Shown: in pieces, positions 47,823-58,262 of the stretch
Numbering within the stretch: the first letter of the stretch is position 1
Layout: every line of letters begins with the position of its first letter
Assembly: GCF_000801105.2 (NCBI RefSeq)
Contig: NC_079514.1
Coordinates: 12,338,001-12,402,000, forward strand
Direction: 5' to 3'
Length of the DNA: 64,000 nucleotides
DNA from: Raphanus sativus
Lineage: Eukaryota > Streptophyta > Magnoliopsida > Brassicales > Brassicaceae
Made by a program: the position numbers and the translations under genes
The notes under the pieces: generated by a model
What the model was told of the DNA's origin: nothing
The model's database searches: none
What the model saw: the letters and a program-made list of their open reading frames with translations, nothing else

Positions 47823-48530
47823 CTACCACGACGGAGAAGTATACGACGGAGAACCAGACGACGTAGACAACCCACCGTCTTTGTCCTTCTCGTTGTTACT
47901 GTTGGATTCACTAGCAGAACTCTCCAGCGACCTCGCATTGTCTTGCAGCGAAACAGAGCATGCCTTTTCAGGAAGATCCTTCATGGGAGTCAACGTCGGC
48001 GTTACATTGTCATCTTCCTCGCCGGAAGAAGAAGAAGAGTCTTCGGTCTCGAGCCTGGACGGCGAAGACTCAGGGGTCTCGAAAGGCGTGGTTGGTTTAC
48101 TCGTAGGGACGTCGTTGGAGTACATCGGGTTCGAAATGTAGATGAAGTTATCGACAGAGGGTACAGGGGAAGCTGGTAAGGATGAAGACTCATGATGATA
48201 GGTTTTGTTGGTTACGAGAAAAGGTTTTGGAGTTTGAAGGACGCCTGTGGTTAGTGGATTGGTTGAGAGATCGGTGTTTGATGATGGTGAAGGGTGGTCG
48301 TTGGTGGTTGAAATGGCTTGAGCGAGGCTTGTAGTGGTGGTGGTTGCAGCGGCGGGGGTGATTGTGGTGGTGGGGAGTGTGAGGGAGTGGTTACGGCTAC
48401 TACGGCGGCGGCGGAGTAAGAGAGAGCAGTAGAGTTCGGCTAGTAGCACTAACACTAAGCTTAGAACCATTACTAAGCTCACTACCATAACCATAGTGGC
48501 CGCCATTATTACCTTAGACGAGCTATTCAT
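47823..48530 (-). CDS. Single-pass membrane protein of unknown function
   Basis: The gene has one exon and 235 residues from the ATG at 48530. In-frame ATGs further up (to 48731) lie in a pyrimidine-rich leader and I do not use them. Residues about 8-36 are a strongly hydrophobic segment (MVMVVSLVMVLSLVLVLLAE), followed by LYCSLLLRRRR, a positive-inside stop-transfer signal. The rest is low-complexity: Thr-rich (about 50-75), Pro/Ser-rich with PETPESSP-like text, then an acidic Ser cluster (SSSSSGEEDD) and a Ser-rich tail. A membrane anchor with a long disordered cytosolic tail is the plain reading. I recognise no domain. By position it would match At3g29300 (recalled). The function is unknown. 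Confidence 0.7.
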   Translation of the reverse strand: MNSSSKVIMAATMVMVVSLVMVLSLVLVLLAELYCSLLLRRRRSSRNHSLTLPTTTITPAAATTTTTSLAQAISTTNDHPSPSSNTDLSTNPLTTGVLQTPKPFLVTNKTYHHESSSLPASPVPSVDNFIYISNPMYSNDVPTSKPTTPFETPESSPSRLETEDSSSSSGEEDDNVTPTLTPMKDLPEKACSVSLQDNARSLESSASESNSNNEKDKDGGLSTSSGSPSYTSPSW

Positions 48531-49080
48531 CTTTTGTCTCTCTCTCTCTTTCTCTCTTCTCTTTTGTGGTGCTGAGTGTATACAGAACATAGAGGAGGTG
48601 AAGAGAAGGTGAGTTGTAAGAAGAGCAGGCTTTGTTTTTTGGCGGGAAAGACTGCTTTTTTCTAAGAGTCTGTGGGCCTGTCTGTAGCAGAGAGAAAGAG
48701 AGAGGGATGGAGGATTGGGTACGAGGAACACGAGGCTCTCTGTTTTACGAGCTTCTCATAACATTTAACTTTTGCTTGCACATCGAGGGATGAGGGTATT
48801 AGTGTAACTTCACACTCAGGAACCATGTGAATTGCAGAAGATGAGAGAAAAGGACAAGTTTGAGTTAAAAGAAATCTCAAAAGCTTGTAAGTTGTAATAA
48901 ATGAGTTTTTTGATCATTCACGATGAAAGTTAGGGTTTTTTGGGAGATTGTGTAACTTGCTTTAGACGGAATTAATCATCTTGTTCTTCTAGGAACATGA
49001 GTAGGGACAAGTATCTTTGTCTTTGGCTTATGGTCATTAGATGAACAAGTATGAGTAGACCAAAACAAAAAAAAAAGTTA
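48531..49080. promoter_or_regulatory. Leader and promoter of the membrane-protein gene
   Basis: A CT-rich leader on the minus strand (GA-rich on the plus strand, about 48538-48560 and 48690-48710) precedes the start codon. No further gene is seen up to 49080. Confidence 0.3.
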
Positions 49081-49104
49081 TATCACCTTAAACTTTTTAA
49101 ATGT

Positions 49105-49245
49105 CTATTCAAGTTCTGTAGCAATCATAGCTCGAGTTTTACCATCCGGTTCTTGTCTCATCTCCACATAAAGCTCCTTTGCTAACTTGAACTCACCTCT
49201 TAAACACATTCCATGTATAGCTGCGTTGTGGACACATCAGGTTCC
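49105..49245 (-). pseudogene. PPR-protein C-terminal relic
   Basis: Reading down the minus strand gives VEPDVSTTQLYMECV, a one-base slip, then RGEFKLAKELYVEMRQEPDG and KTRAMIATELE before a stop. VEPDVSTTQLYMECV and ELYVEMRQ are typical of pentatricopeptide repeats (organelle RNA-binding proteins). Only about 45 codons remain. Its place between the membrane-protein gene and the RING gene matches a PPR gene near At3g29290 (EMB2076, recalled), so it may be a relic of that gene. Confidence 0.55.
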
Positions 49246-49249
49246 ACCT

Positions 49250-50529
49250 TCTTTTCAAAAAAAAAAAAAACATTAAAATCAAAATCTCTTTTTTCTATTT
49301 TAAAAATCAAAATATATATAAAAAAAAAAATCAAAATCTCTTCTAACAACAGGCACATTTGAGTCACAAAACTTATACCTTCAAGATATCTTTTACTTCT
49401 CCCCACAGGGAACCCCAAATGCAACTCCTTATAAGAGACAGATACGTAAACGTGTCTGTTAACATTAACAATTAAGCTGACCAAACTCAGACTTAATCAT
49501 GTACTAGTTAGGTTATTTGATACTAGGATTTGTTGAACATGATATCAATCAGCTTAGGAACACAGTAGGAAGTGAATCAGTAGGACTTCATACCATTGAA
49601 CCGTTAGGCGTTATGTTTATGACTAATATCTTCTTTCTACTTGCAAACAACTGGCTTGTGAAACTGGTGAGGATTATCGGTTGATCAAGCTCACTATCAT
49701 AGACTACCATGTATGAGTTTTTTTTACTACTTATAACCCTTAACTTTAGAAACAATTTTTTTTTTATTGAACTTGTTCTCTATTTCATGAGAAAAGAGTA
49801 AAAAAGGAACAAACAGTTGTAGTGGAATGCAAGGGTCACGTTGCTGCTCGAATTAATGATGTTGAGCATGCTCATGGGTAACTCTGCCTTGTCTTGCATC
49901 TCTCAAGTCTTACGCAATAACAAAGCCAAAATTGTCTTTGAAAATTTGGGAGGAAGATGTGATAGGACCTAGTCCAACAAAAACACGGGAAGAAGAAAGT
50001 ATCTGTTTCTGACACTGAAGGCAGATAAAGCAGCAGAGGATCATATCAGACAGTTTATGCCCAAATTAGCTGGGCTTGATGTTATTAGTACGTATAACCA
50101 ACAGTCTCCTTCTTGTTTCCATCTCATTACATTATGGTTTCTTGCAGTTAACATTGGACCAATGAAAATCTCAGGGCTTGATATTGAGGAACACGCAAAC
50201 TAAGACAGAACACAACACAACTAGATTTTGATAGTGCAATGCAAAAAAAAGAAAAAAAAAACAAAAGCTGTAGACAAATCTTCTCATCTTATGCTATCAG
50301 AGCTTATTTTAAAATTATTTCAACACATACAGAGCGGTTACAGTCTATCTTTACTTACTTAAATAGGTCGATCCATAGATCTATATGATTGGCCTATACC
50401 AACCTTGGTTTTATTTCAACCCAACAAAAAAAAAATCTCTAAATTATTATTAGCTAGCCTTGAATAATATTTTATATATGTGTAGTGGCAAAATGAATGT
50501 AGTAGATAAAGCAGCCTCTGAGAGAGAGC
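49250..50529. other. Spacer with decayed coding-like sequence at 49820-50190
   Basis: On the + strand, pieces in different frames read VVECKGHVAARINDVEHAHG, then NNKAKIVFENLGGRCDR, then LKADKAAEDHIRQFMPKLAG, then [14 protein letters not shown]. They are separated by stops and shifts. Together they look like one decayed gene. I cannot name the family. The rest is AT-rich 3' flank of the DUF1216 gene. Confidence 0.4.
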
Positions 50530-51211
50530 TCAAGGTAGCTTGACTTTGTCTACACCAACTGTAGTATTTGAAGCAGCCTCGGTCTGGATAGCAGTCTCCA
50601 CGAACTGAGTCGTCACTGTTTCCCATCTGGTGATTGTTTGTTTGATCTCTGTTTTTTGCTCTGCTGTCACTGCCACTGACCCCTCTACCTTGCCTTGGTT
50701 TGCTTCAATGATTTTCTTGTGGATGGCTTCTAACTCCTGCAGTGCCTTGGCCACCTCTTGTTGGTAGGTCTCCATGGATTTTTTAACCTATCAACATACC
50801 ACAAGAACATCGTGAAGAAGATGATTGATAGGCTTTGGATATACATGAAAGAGTTTTGTTTACTACCTCTGCTGACTTGCCAGTAAATTTTGAACCAATG
50901 AAAGACACCGCATCAGATATTTTTCCAGCTGCAGCAGAGAAGAAACCTTTCTTCTTTTCGGTAGTAACCTTTGTGGAGGCCACCATGGTACTCTTTAGTT
51001 TCTCGAAGAAAGACTTGTATTCCTCCTTGGGTGGACACTTCTTCTCCAGCTTCATTATGAATTCCATGACTTCTTTGGATGTCTCAGTCTCAAGTTGTGC
51101 CACTGTTGTGGTTGAGCTAGAGCTGGCGGTGGTGGCACTTGAAACATGTTCCATAAAGGTCACTGATGCGAGGAGAAAGGTGAAACATAATAATAACTGA
51201 ACTCTTGCCAT
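50530..51211 (-). CDS. DUF1216 secreted protein, 2 exons
   Basis: The exons are 51211-50867 and 50787-50530 (GCAGAG|GTAGTA, TTGATAG|GT), giving 200 residues. Residues 1-25 are a signal peptide (MARVQLLLCFTFLLASVTFM...). The body is Lys- and Thr-rich, with KEVMEFIMKLEKKCPPKEEY in exon 1. Exon 2 holds the helical segment EQKTEIKQTITRWETVTTQF that marks DUF1216. This family is confined to Brassicaceae and many members are expressed in anthers or pollen (recalled). The molecular role is unknown. Only one Cys is seen in the mature part, so it is not a Cys-knot peptide. Splicing in this phase gives a continuous protein; without it exon 1 would run into an intron stop after ~27 codons. The family call is by eye. 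Confidence 0.7.
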
Positions 51212-51633
51212 TATTTTTATGTTATTTTATCTTTTGTATTTTTTTTGTTTTGTTTTGTTTTGGTTTAAAAATTGAAGGACTAGGAATGGATGAATTGATA
51301 ATAACAGAGTTCTTTGTCTGTGTTTTATAGTTATGTTTAGTGATCTATTTTTAGAATCATTTGTCCAATGACCATTGAGAGTTTAGTGGATCAAGCTCCA
51401 AATAATAGTAAACAGTTTCGTGGCTCTTACGTTTCTCACTAATAATGGACCTCTGAGAAGTGAGAACTTTTCAAACCTCTTATGTATGTTTGATTGACTA
51501 ATAAAGATTTCATAACATAGTTGCATAGACAAGTAATTAAGTAAAGGCTTCACTTTAGTGAGAAAGGAGCTGCCTCAGGTAACAATGTTGATGTGATGAA
51601 AGAGATTTTGGAAAGTCTTGAGAAGAAAGTTAC

Positions 51634-51667
<34 letters not shown>

Positions 51668-52122
51668 TACTCTGTGTTCTTGGTCTCTTTGTGAACTATG
51701 CTTGGGGTTTGGTTTGTCTGATATGTGTTTGTGTACTCAGTACTCATTGGCTTTTTTCAGATGAAGCGATGACTGATACTTTCTGAAGAGGAAGAGAAAT
51801 CTTGCTCTCGTCTTATGACTAAGTCGTAGTTTTGGTAGCTCGTTGTAATGACTAGAGCATTTTATAGACATCAAATCTTATTGAGACAAACCTCAAGCAA
51901 TCAGAAGGCAGATCCTCAAAATATTACAAATACTATTGAACTCCTACAAAGAACAGCCCTTACAACACATGGACATGTCCTTTCTCCAAACTCCCATAGA
52001 GCAACAATGCAAACCAAAAGAAACTACATCTACATATATAGATAAGGAAGACTGGTAATTACCAAATCATCATACTTACATAGAGGAAGAAGAGTCGTCG
52101 AATAAATAGAGAAACACCACTT
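51212..52122. other. Spacer with TA microsatellite
   Basis: A TATA-like TATAG and promoter-like sequence near 51330 would serve the DUF1216 gene. A (TA)n run lies at about 51633-51669. The stretch from 51750 to 52122 probably holds the 3' untranslated region of the RING gene. Confidence 0.35.
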
Positions 52123-52890
52123 TCAAGTGACAATCTCCCTGACGAGCCAGTCGAGACAAGGATAAGCAAAGTAGAGGATGAGAAACGACGGCAACGCCAG
52201 CAAGAGAGTGACTAGAATGTACATTGCCAATATGGCTGCACTGGTCGGTATCGCATAGAGTATAATCAGCAGAAATATAACAACCAACGGGAACTTCGCT
52301 GTCAACTGAACAAAGAAGACCAGAGACTTCCTCAGCGAAGTTTGTATGTTGTTGTCCCTTCGAACTCGATGACCATCATTACCATCACCTGATGGCTGCT
52401 CAGGTTGAGCGCCACGGCGATGGTGGAGGAGACACGGAGGCTGCTGCTGCTCCCTCGTATCGGTTTGATCTGTCCCTGGAGAACTGCGTCTCTCCCCATT
52501 CATCCTCTCGACCATCCAAAGCACAAAGTAGTTCTTGCGAGGGAACCTAAGAGCTCCTCTGAAGACGAGACGGAAGGAGAGGAGGTTGCACCAGGGGCAG
52601 GAGATGAAGAGAGGGAGCTGAACAGGGTGAGTAGGTAGTTTGACGATAGCCCACTGAAGTCCGAGGATGCAGTTTTTGCACATGGTGTGGCCGCACCAAA
52701 GGACGTAAGGAACGTTTTCGACGATGTTGAATGATTCCCAGCAGATGGGACACTCGAGACCTTCTTCTTTGCTGCCTAGAGATGAAGCATCGTCGTCGTC
52801 AGAACAGCAGTCTACATGAGGATGGATTTGTGGTGGCCTTCTTGGTTCGTTTCTAGGTCCGGTGAGGTAACTCGAGGCTAGATTCCACAT
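52123..52890 (-). CDS. RING-finger membrane protein, probable E3 ubiquitin ligase
   Basis: The coding part has one exon and 255 residues starting MWNLASSYLTGPRNEP. A RING domain lies at about residues 46-105: CPIC, then CGHTMCKNC, then CPWC, spaced as C3HC4 but with a long insert before the last pair. The middle (130-180) is polar and rich in Gln and His. The C-terminus has two or three hydrophobic segments (about 190-215 and 217-245: VVIFLLIILYAIPTSAAI, YILVTLLLALPSFLILYFAY), so the protein should be a membrane-anchored ligase. A 5' untranslated intron is possible up to about 53250, where GC-rich leader-like DNA stands. By position it corresponds to At3g29270 (recalled). It is intact. Confidence 0.85.
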   Translation of the reverse strand: MWNLASSYLTGPRNEPRRPPQIHPHVDCCSDDDDASSLGSKEEGLECPICWESFNIVENVPYVLWCGHTMCKNCILGLQWAIVKLPTHPVQLPLFISCPWCNLLSFRLVFRGALRFPRKNYFVLWMVERMNGERRSSPGTDQTDTREQQQPPCLLHHRRGAQPEQPSGDGNDGHRVRRDNNIQTSLRKSLVFFVQLTAKFPLVVIFLLIILYAIPTSAAILAMYILVTLLLALPSFLILYFAYPCLDWLVREIVT

Positions 52891-53420
52891 TTTTCTAGTA
52901 TCTTCAGGGGTGGTGGATAACAGATTCTAGTAATAGCCAACTCCTCCTCCGACCTTCATGACTCCAAAAATGCATATACTGAAACAATATTAAATGCATA
53001 AAACAAAAAGATTCAATCTTTATGGTTAGACTCGATAGTATTGTTTGTATTAGATCTCAAAGCTCGATCCTTTCTTCATCTTTTGAGCTAAATCATCGTT
53101 GAACCCAATATTGGAAGAAAAAAAACGATGGATACGGTTATCGATCAATAGCTAAACGTATGAATCGAAGAAGGAAAGGACTCGAAAATCGCAAAGATAA
53201 TATTAATTGAAAAGGAGATTAAAGATCGTACCGATTCTGATTCTCTTCCAGGAGATTCTGGGCCGCGAAAGATCCAAGCTTTCTCTCTGGGATTTTGGCA
53301 AAGTGAGCTTTTTGTTTTGTTCGCACGTTGAAGAAGAAGATGCTTTTCTGGAAAACGACACCGTTTCCATCATCCAAAGATATTTTGAAGAGACTAATGG
53401 TATAAGATTTTCACTCTTTT
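52891..53420. promoter_or_regulatory. RING gene leader and upstream region
   Basis: A leader with a possible untranslated intron, followed by the edge of the tandem array. No separate gene is seen; the + strand open frame at 53207-53425 lacks any family signature. Confidence 0.3.
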
Positions 53421-53769
53421 ATTAATCAAAGACTACTCAACAACATTAGATTGCCAAATCTTTGTGTGTAAACCAAAGGCAACAACAATGTCTATGAATT
53501 TGTTAAGAAATTTTTTTTTTTAGAGTCATTTTGGTAGATAGCCATGAAACTAAAGTTATTTAGGTAATCATGCAAAAATAAATTTAATCAGCTATATGGT
53601 CAAAACAATGAAAGCAAAGTTACTTTGTTATCCTTTTGAAGATGAACATTCACATTGACTACAAAACCGATTATGATTTTGGTTAAACATAGAACTATAA
53701 TCAAATTGATTAAAAAAATGGTGATAGTCCAAAATCCTAAAACCATAAATCCAACCCAACTAATAACCT

Positions 53770-54295
53770 GAATTCTAATCCCAAATATAAATTTTAAATT
53801 TTAAATTCTAAATCCTAAATTCAAATAGAAATTATAAACTCTAAACCCAAATATAAATTCCAAATTCTAAATCCTAAACCCAAATAAATACTCTAAACCC
53901 AATATCCAAATAGAAGCTCTATATTATTAACCTTAAACCCTAATCCAAATAGAAACTCTAAATTCTATTTTTTTGTATGAGTACTATAATACAGACAACT
54001 TCACTAATTTTTTTTGACTGAATAACTTCACTATACTCTAAACCCTAAATCATAAACCATAAATCCAAATAAAAACTTTAAACCCTAAACCCAAATAAAA
54101 ATTCCAAATTCTAAACCCTAAACCCAAATAAAGACTTTAAACCCAAAATCTAAATAAAAACTCTATATTATTAACCTTAAACCCTAACCCAAATAAAAAC
54201 TCTAAACTCTATTTTTTTTTGTATGAGTACTATAATACTCTATACAGACAACTTCACTATTTTTTTTTACTGAATAACTTCACTATTCATACATT
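53770..54295. repeat. Telomere-like AAACCCTAAA tracts, duplicated
   Basis: Degenerate AAACCCTAAACCC words, mixed with CCAAATAAAAACTCT, fill about 53785-53960 and 54040-54210. Both blocks end in the same ~60-base text (TTGTATGAGTACTATAATAC and then CAGACAACTTCACTA), at about 53973 and 54222. The arrangement is therefore a ~250-bp tandem duplication. It is too degenerate to be a fresh telomere addition. Confidence 0.65.
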
Positions 54296-54616
54296 ACAAA
54301 ACTAAACTTCAAATAATATGGTAATCACATGTCAGTTTATAAATAATAGGGTAAGATTTGTCCAAGAAAAAGGTAAGAAAAAAAAACAGACGTCAAAGAC
54401 ACCGGGGGCAATTTTGGGTTAAACCGTTTGTTTCTTTGTGATGCCCGTCCACCTAAATAATCTTTGAAACATAGCCATAGCATGCAATTTCTCTTTTTTA
54501 TTAGATATGATATTAAATAAAGACTTGGAACAATGAATAGAAGAGTGATTATATTACTTTTCTAAGCTAAACAAGAGTTGTCCACACTTCACTCTTCCTT
54601 TTTTTTTAACTTATGC

Positions 54617-54946
54617 TTATGGTAAGTTTGGAACAATCTGAGCACAGTTGTCTTTAACAAGAGGTGGGAAGAACGGGTTCAATGGGAACATGTGAGGCCA
54701 GCAGTTAGCATCTATGGTCGAAAACGCCTTGCAGCACGCGGTTCCAACGTCTCCAAACTTGCCTGAGAAAACCGACTGGAAGAGTTCGAGTACACATCCA
54801 TTGACATTAAAAAGAGGTGACCAGCATTTCTCTAAGTTGATAGGAGATTCTGATTGTGGTGGTTGGTCATGAGCCGCTCCTGGAGTGATCATAACCGCAA
54901 CACATAGAACTAAAACTAAGACTAATGCTCTTGATGTGTGTTCCAT
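54617..54946 (-). CDS. Secreted six-Cys prolamin-like peptide, copy 1
   Basis: The gene has one exon and 109 residues. I start at the ATG at 54946 (MEHTSRALV). An in-frame ATG 27 codons up would put a charged stretch before the signal peptide. Residues 1-25 form the signal peptide, with likely cleavage after PGAA. The mature part has six cysteines at 41, 51, 71, 72, 82 and 101 in the order C-C-CC-C-C, with KCW and NCWP. This is the prolamin-like pattern of ECA1-gametogenesis-related and EC1 egg-cell peptides. Those families act at the female gametophyte or at fertilisation; this copy's role is not shown. A TATA-like TCTATATTTT lies at about 55036-55045. Copy 1 is the most divergent (Gln31, Pro43, Asn49 where the others have Arg, Ser, His). 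Confidence 0.8.
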   Translation of the reverse strand: MEHTSRALVLVLVLCVAVMITPGAAHDQPPQSESPINLEKCWSPLFNVNGCVLELFQSVFSGKFGDVGTACCKAFSTIDANCWPHMFPLNPFFPPLVKDNCAQIVPNLP

Positions 54947-55672
54947 CTCTCTGAAGTCTGTATCTTTCTTTCTTCCTTTTGTTTTTTTTTTTAAGATTCT
55001 TGAATGGTTTGTATATGATGTGATCACAACGCCAGAAAATATAGACTGAGAGACATGAGTAACAACAAAGTATTAATTAACGGAAGAAAAACAATTAAGC
55101 TGTTCCAAAGTAACTTATGCTTTGTACTAAAGTCATTATCTATTCTATTTAAGTTTCTCAAAAGTAACTCGGAAAGTAGAAACATTCATGCTCATTAAAT
55201 TAGTGATGAATCCTGAATGCATACATACATCAATAAAATATTAACTTTTTCTTACAACAAAAACTATTCGTCAAAAAAAAATCACTGATTCAGATGGTTA
55301 AACCGAAAGTAGAATCAACATATAAATACCGAAAGTAGAATTCCTCACATCACATGTAAATTTTCTATCATTATATTGTGTGTCTTTGAAATATATCTAA
55401 TTTTAAAGTTATGGAAAAAAATCTTACTGCGATAAAATTCTTTCATATGTAAATATTAATATTCTAATAAATTATAATTATATAACTAAAAGTTAATTAT
55501 AAAACAAAACATTAATCAATCTATTGTTTAAAGTGTCATATTAAGTTTTAATGGGATTCTAAAATATCTAAACATTAGAATTCTTTTTTACTTTCTTTTC
55601 TTTTTTTCTACGAAACTCATTTTAAAGTTTAAAACATTTTTAAAATCCTTTGTTGGAGGTGCTCTAATATAA

Positions 55673-56769
55673 GTGGGGGTTATTGATTCTAGAATTTTAA
55701 TGGATTTAGAAAAATATTTGGATTTAGAAATCTTTGACAAATCCATTGATTTTAAAATCAAACAAATCAATTTTAAAATCAATAATGGTAGAATTCAAAA
55801 TCAAAATAAATGGATTATTATAAATCAATGAAATAGATTTGCAATTGAAGTTCTCATTGCGTCATTAGACAATAGCGTCTGAGTTCAACACATTTTGCAC
55901 AATCAGATCCTCTTTGTCAACAATGGCTCTGCCGTCGTGTACGGTAATCTGTTACGACAGTGTTTGAGTTCTTTGTATGTATTATACAAATATGTTTGTA
56001 TGCAAGACATATGCCTATTTGAACATAAACAAAATACATTACTCTAATAACTCAGAAAAAAATAATAAAACAAAGCCAAAACATTCTCAGTCCATTTTTG
56101 TGGTGGAGATCTATCTCTTATAATCTCCCATGTATTACTTGTGGAAAATTTCAGCTGTTCAGTTTGGTCAAACACCCAGAAATATTGATCTTCTTCTGCT
56201 GATCGGCTGACAGAAGTAGATAAATTGTTGTTAACTGTCTCTGTAGTATTTCTGCCGCCATAGACCTTTCTCCTCGTAGCTGCCAAGCATATCCATTACA
56301 AGTGTCAAAGACATATAGGAATCCAGTTGGATCAAAGATTCCCGAAGTCCTCCCTCTCCAAAGAGATCGTACATTACCTAAGGCAGCCATTTATCCCACC
56401 AGAAACTGATCATTCTTGTGTTTCCAACTCTTCCCTTGATCAGTAAGGAACGCCAAGTCCATGATGACCACATTTAGACACACAAAAATACAATAATGCA
56501 AATCCAATCAAAATAACAAGGTTTAAATCAATATTTGTTCTTTTGTAATTTAGTCTTAAAAGTACTTATAAATCCACTCAAATCTAAATCTAAATCAAAT
56601 CCTCAAACAAATTACTAATATTGAATAACACTTGATTTTAAAATCTGTTTTAAAATCATAAAACCAATAACAGCATATTTGAAATTGGATTTCAAAATGA
56701 TAGAACTAATAACACTTGATTTGTGTTGAATTTTCAAATCCATTAAAATACATGAACCAATAACACCCC
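55673..56769. mobile_element. PIF/Harbinger-like TIR element, 1097 bp, with clean empty site
   Basis: TAA duplications at 55670-55672 and 56770-56772 flank ends GTGGGGGTTATTGATT and (inverse) GGGGTGTTATTGGTT. The other units of the array read straight through (TCTAATATAAATTTTTATT), which is the empty site with one TAA. The ends are AT-rich inverted copies of each other for about 200 bases. A LINE fragment sits in the middle. No transposase is seen. Confidence 0.85.
56044..56395 (-). mobile_element. LINE reverse-transcriptase fragment nested in the TIR element
   Basis: Two overlapping frames give AWQLRGERS, LQRQLTTI and then YFWVFDQTEQLKFSTSNTWE, IIRDRSPPQKW. The latter is the segment just before the zinc-binding domain of plant LINE polyproteins. 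A frameshift separates the parts. It is either captured sequence or an older nested insertion. Confidence 0.55.
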
Positions 56770-56989
56770 TAAATTTTTATTAATCAAAGACTACTCAACA
56801 ATATTAGATTGCCAAATCTTTGTGTGAAAGGCAACAACAATGTCTATGAATTTGGTAAGAAATTCATTTCCTTATTAGATATGATATTAAATAAGACTTG
56901 GAACAATGAATAGAAGAGTGATTATATTACTTTTCTAAGCTAAACAGATTGTCCACACTTCACTCTTCCCTTTTTTTTTTAACTTATGC

Positions 56990-57319
56990 TTATGGTAAGT
57001 TTGGAACAATTTGAGCACAGTTGTCTTTAACAAGAGGTGGGAAGAACGGGTTCAACGGGAACATGTGAGGCCAGCAGTTAGCATCTATGGTCGAAAACGC
57101 CTTGCAGCACGCGGTTCCAACGTCTCCAAACTTGCCTGAGAAAACCGATTGAAAGAGTTCGAGTACACATCCATGGACATTAAAGAGAGATGACCAGCAT
57201 TTCTCTAAGTTGATAGGAGATTCTGATCGTGGTGGTTGGTCATGAGCCGCTCCTGGAGTGATTAGAACCGCAACACATAGAACTAAAGCTAAGACTAATG
57301 CTCTTGATGTGTGTTCCAT
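56990..57319 (-). CDS. Secreted six-Cys prolamin-like peptide, copy 2
   Basis: Same frame and length as copy 1 (109 residues from the ATG at 57319), with the same six-Cys layout. Its protein is identical to those of copies 4 and 5: Ala in the signal core (VLALVL), Leu-Ile-Thr before the cleavage site, Arg31, Ser43 and His49. The upstream TATA-like word reads TTTATATTTT. The unit to its left in the array carries the TIR element, so this copy's 3' flank is separated from copy 1 by extra DNA. The gene is intact and its neighbours are on the same strand, each apparently with its own promoter. Confidence 0.8.
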   Translation of the reverse strand: MEHTSRALVLALVLCVAVLITPGAAHDQPPRSESPINLEKCWSSLFNVHGCVLELFQSVFSGKFGDVGTACCKAFSTIDANCWPHMFPLNPFFPPLVKDNCAQIVPNLP

Positions 57320-58262
57320 CTCTCTGAAGTCTGTATCTTTCTTTCTTCCTTTTGTTTTTTTTTTTAAGATTCTTGAATGGTTTGTATATGATGTGATCAC
57401 AACGCCAGAAAATATAAACTGAGAGACATGAGTAACAACAAAGTATTAATTAACGGAAAAAAAACAATTAAGCTGTTCCAAAGTAACTTATGCTTTGTAC
57501 TAAAGTCATTATCTATTCTATTTAAGTTTCTCAAAAGTAACTCATGCTATGGAAAGTAGAAACATTCATGCTCATTAAATTAGTGATGAATCCTGAATGC
57601 ATACATACATCAATAAAATATTAACTTTTTCTTACAACAAAAACTATTCGTCAAAAAAAATCACCGATTCAGATGGTTAAACCGAAAGTAGAATCAACAT
57701 ATAAATACCGAAAGTAGAATTCCTCACATCACGTGTAAATTTTCTATCATTATATTGTGTGTCTTTGAAATATATCTAATTTTAAAGTTATGGAAAAAAA
57801 TCTTACTACGATAAAATTCTTTCATATGTAAATATTAATATTCTAATAAATTATAATTATATAAATAAAAGTTAATTATAAAACAAAACATTAATCAATC
57901 TATTGTTTGTCATATTAAGTTTTAATGGGATTCTAAAATATCTAAACATTAGAATTCTTTTTTACTTTCTTTTCTTTTTTTCTACGAAACTCATTTTAAA
58001 ATTTAAAACATTTTTAAAATCCTTCGTTGGAGGTGCTCTAATATAAATTTTTATTAATCAAAGACTACTCAACAATATTAGATTGCCAAATCTTTGTGTG
58101 AAAGGCAACAACAATGTCTATGAATTTGGTAAGAAATTCATTTCCTTATTAGATATGATATTAAATAAGACTTGGAACAATGAATAGAAGAGTGATTATA
58201 TTACTTTTCTAAGCTAAACAGATTGTCCACACTTCACTCTTCCCTTTTTTTTTAACTTATGC

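Noticed and set aside
48531..48731. Longer N-terminus for the membrane protein (start at 48731)
   Set aside because: That stretch is a CT-rich leader; the ATG at 48530 places the membrane segment at the N-terminus.
53770..54210. Interstitial telomere, hinting at a chromosome fusion point
   Set aside because: The repeats are degenerate, mixed with other words and part of a local duplication; no long pure TTTAGGG tract.
54947..55027. Upstream in-frame ATG for the peptide genes (MITSYTNHSR...)
   Set aside because: It is basic, precedes the signal peptide, is lost in copy 3 and changes length in copies 4 and 5.
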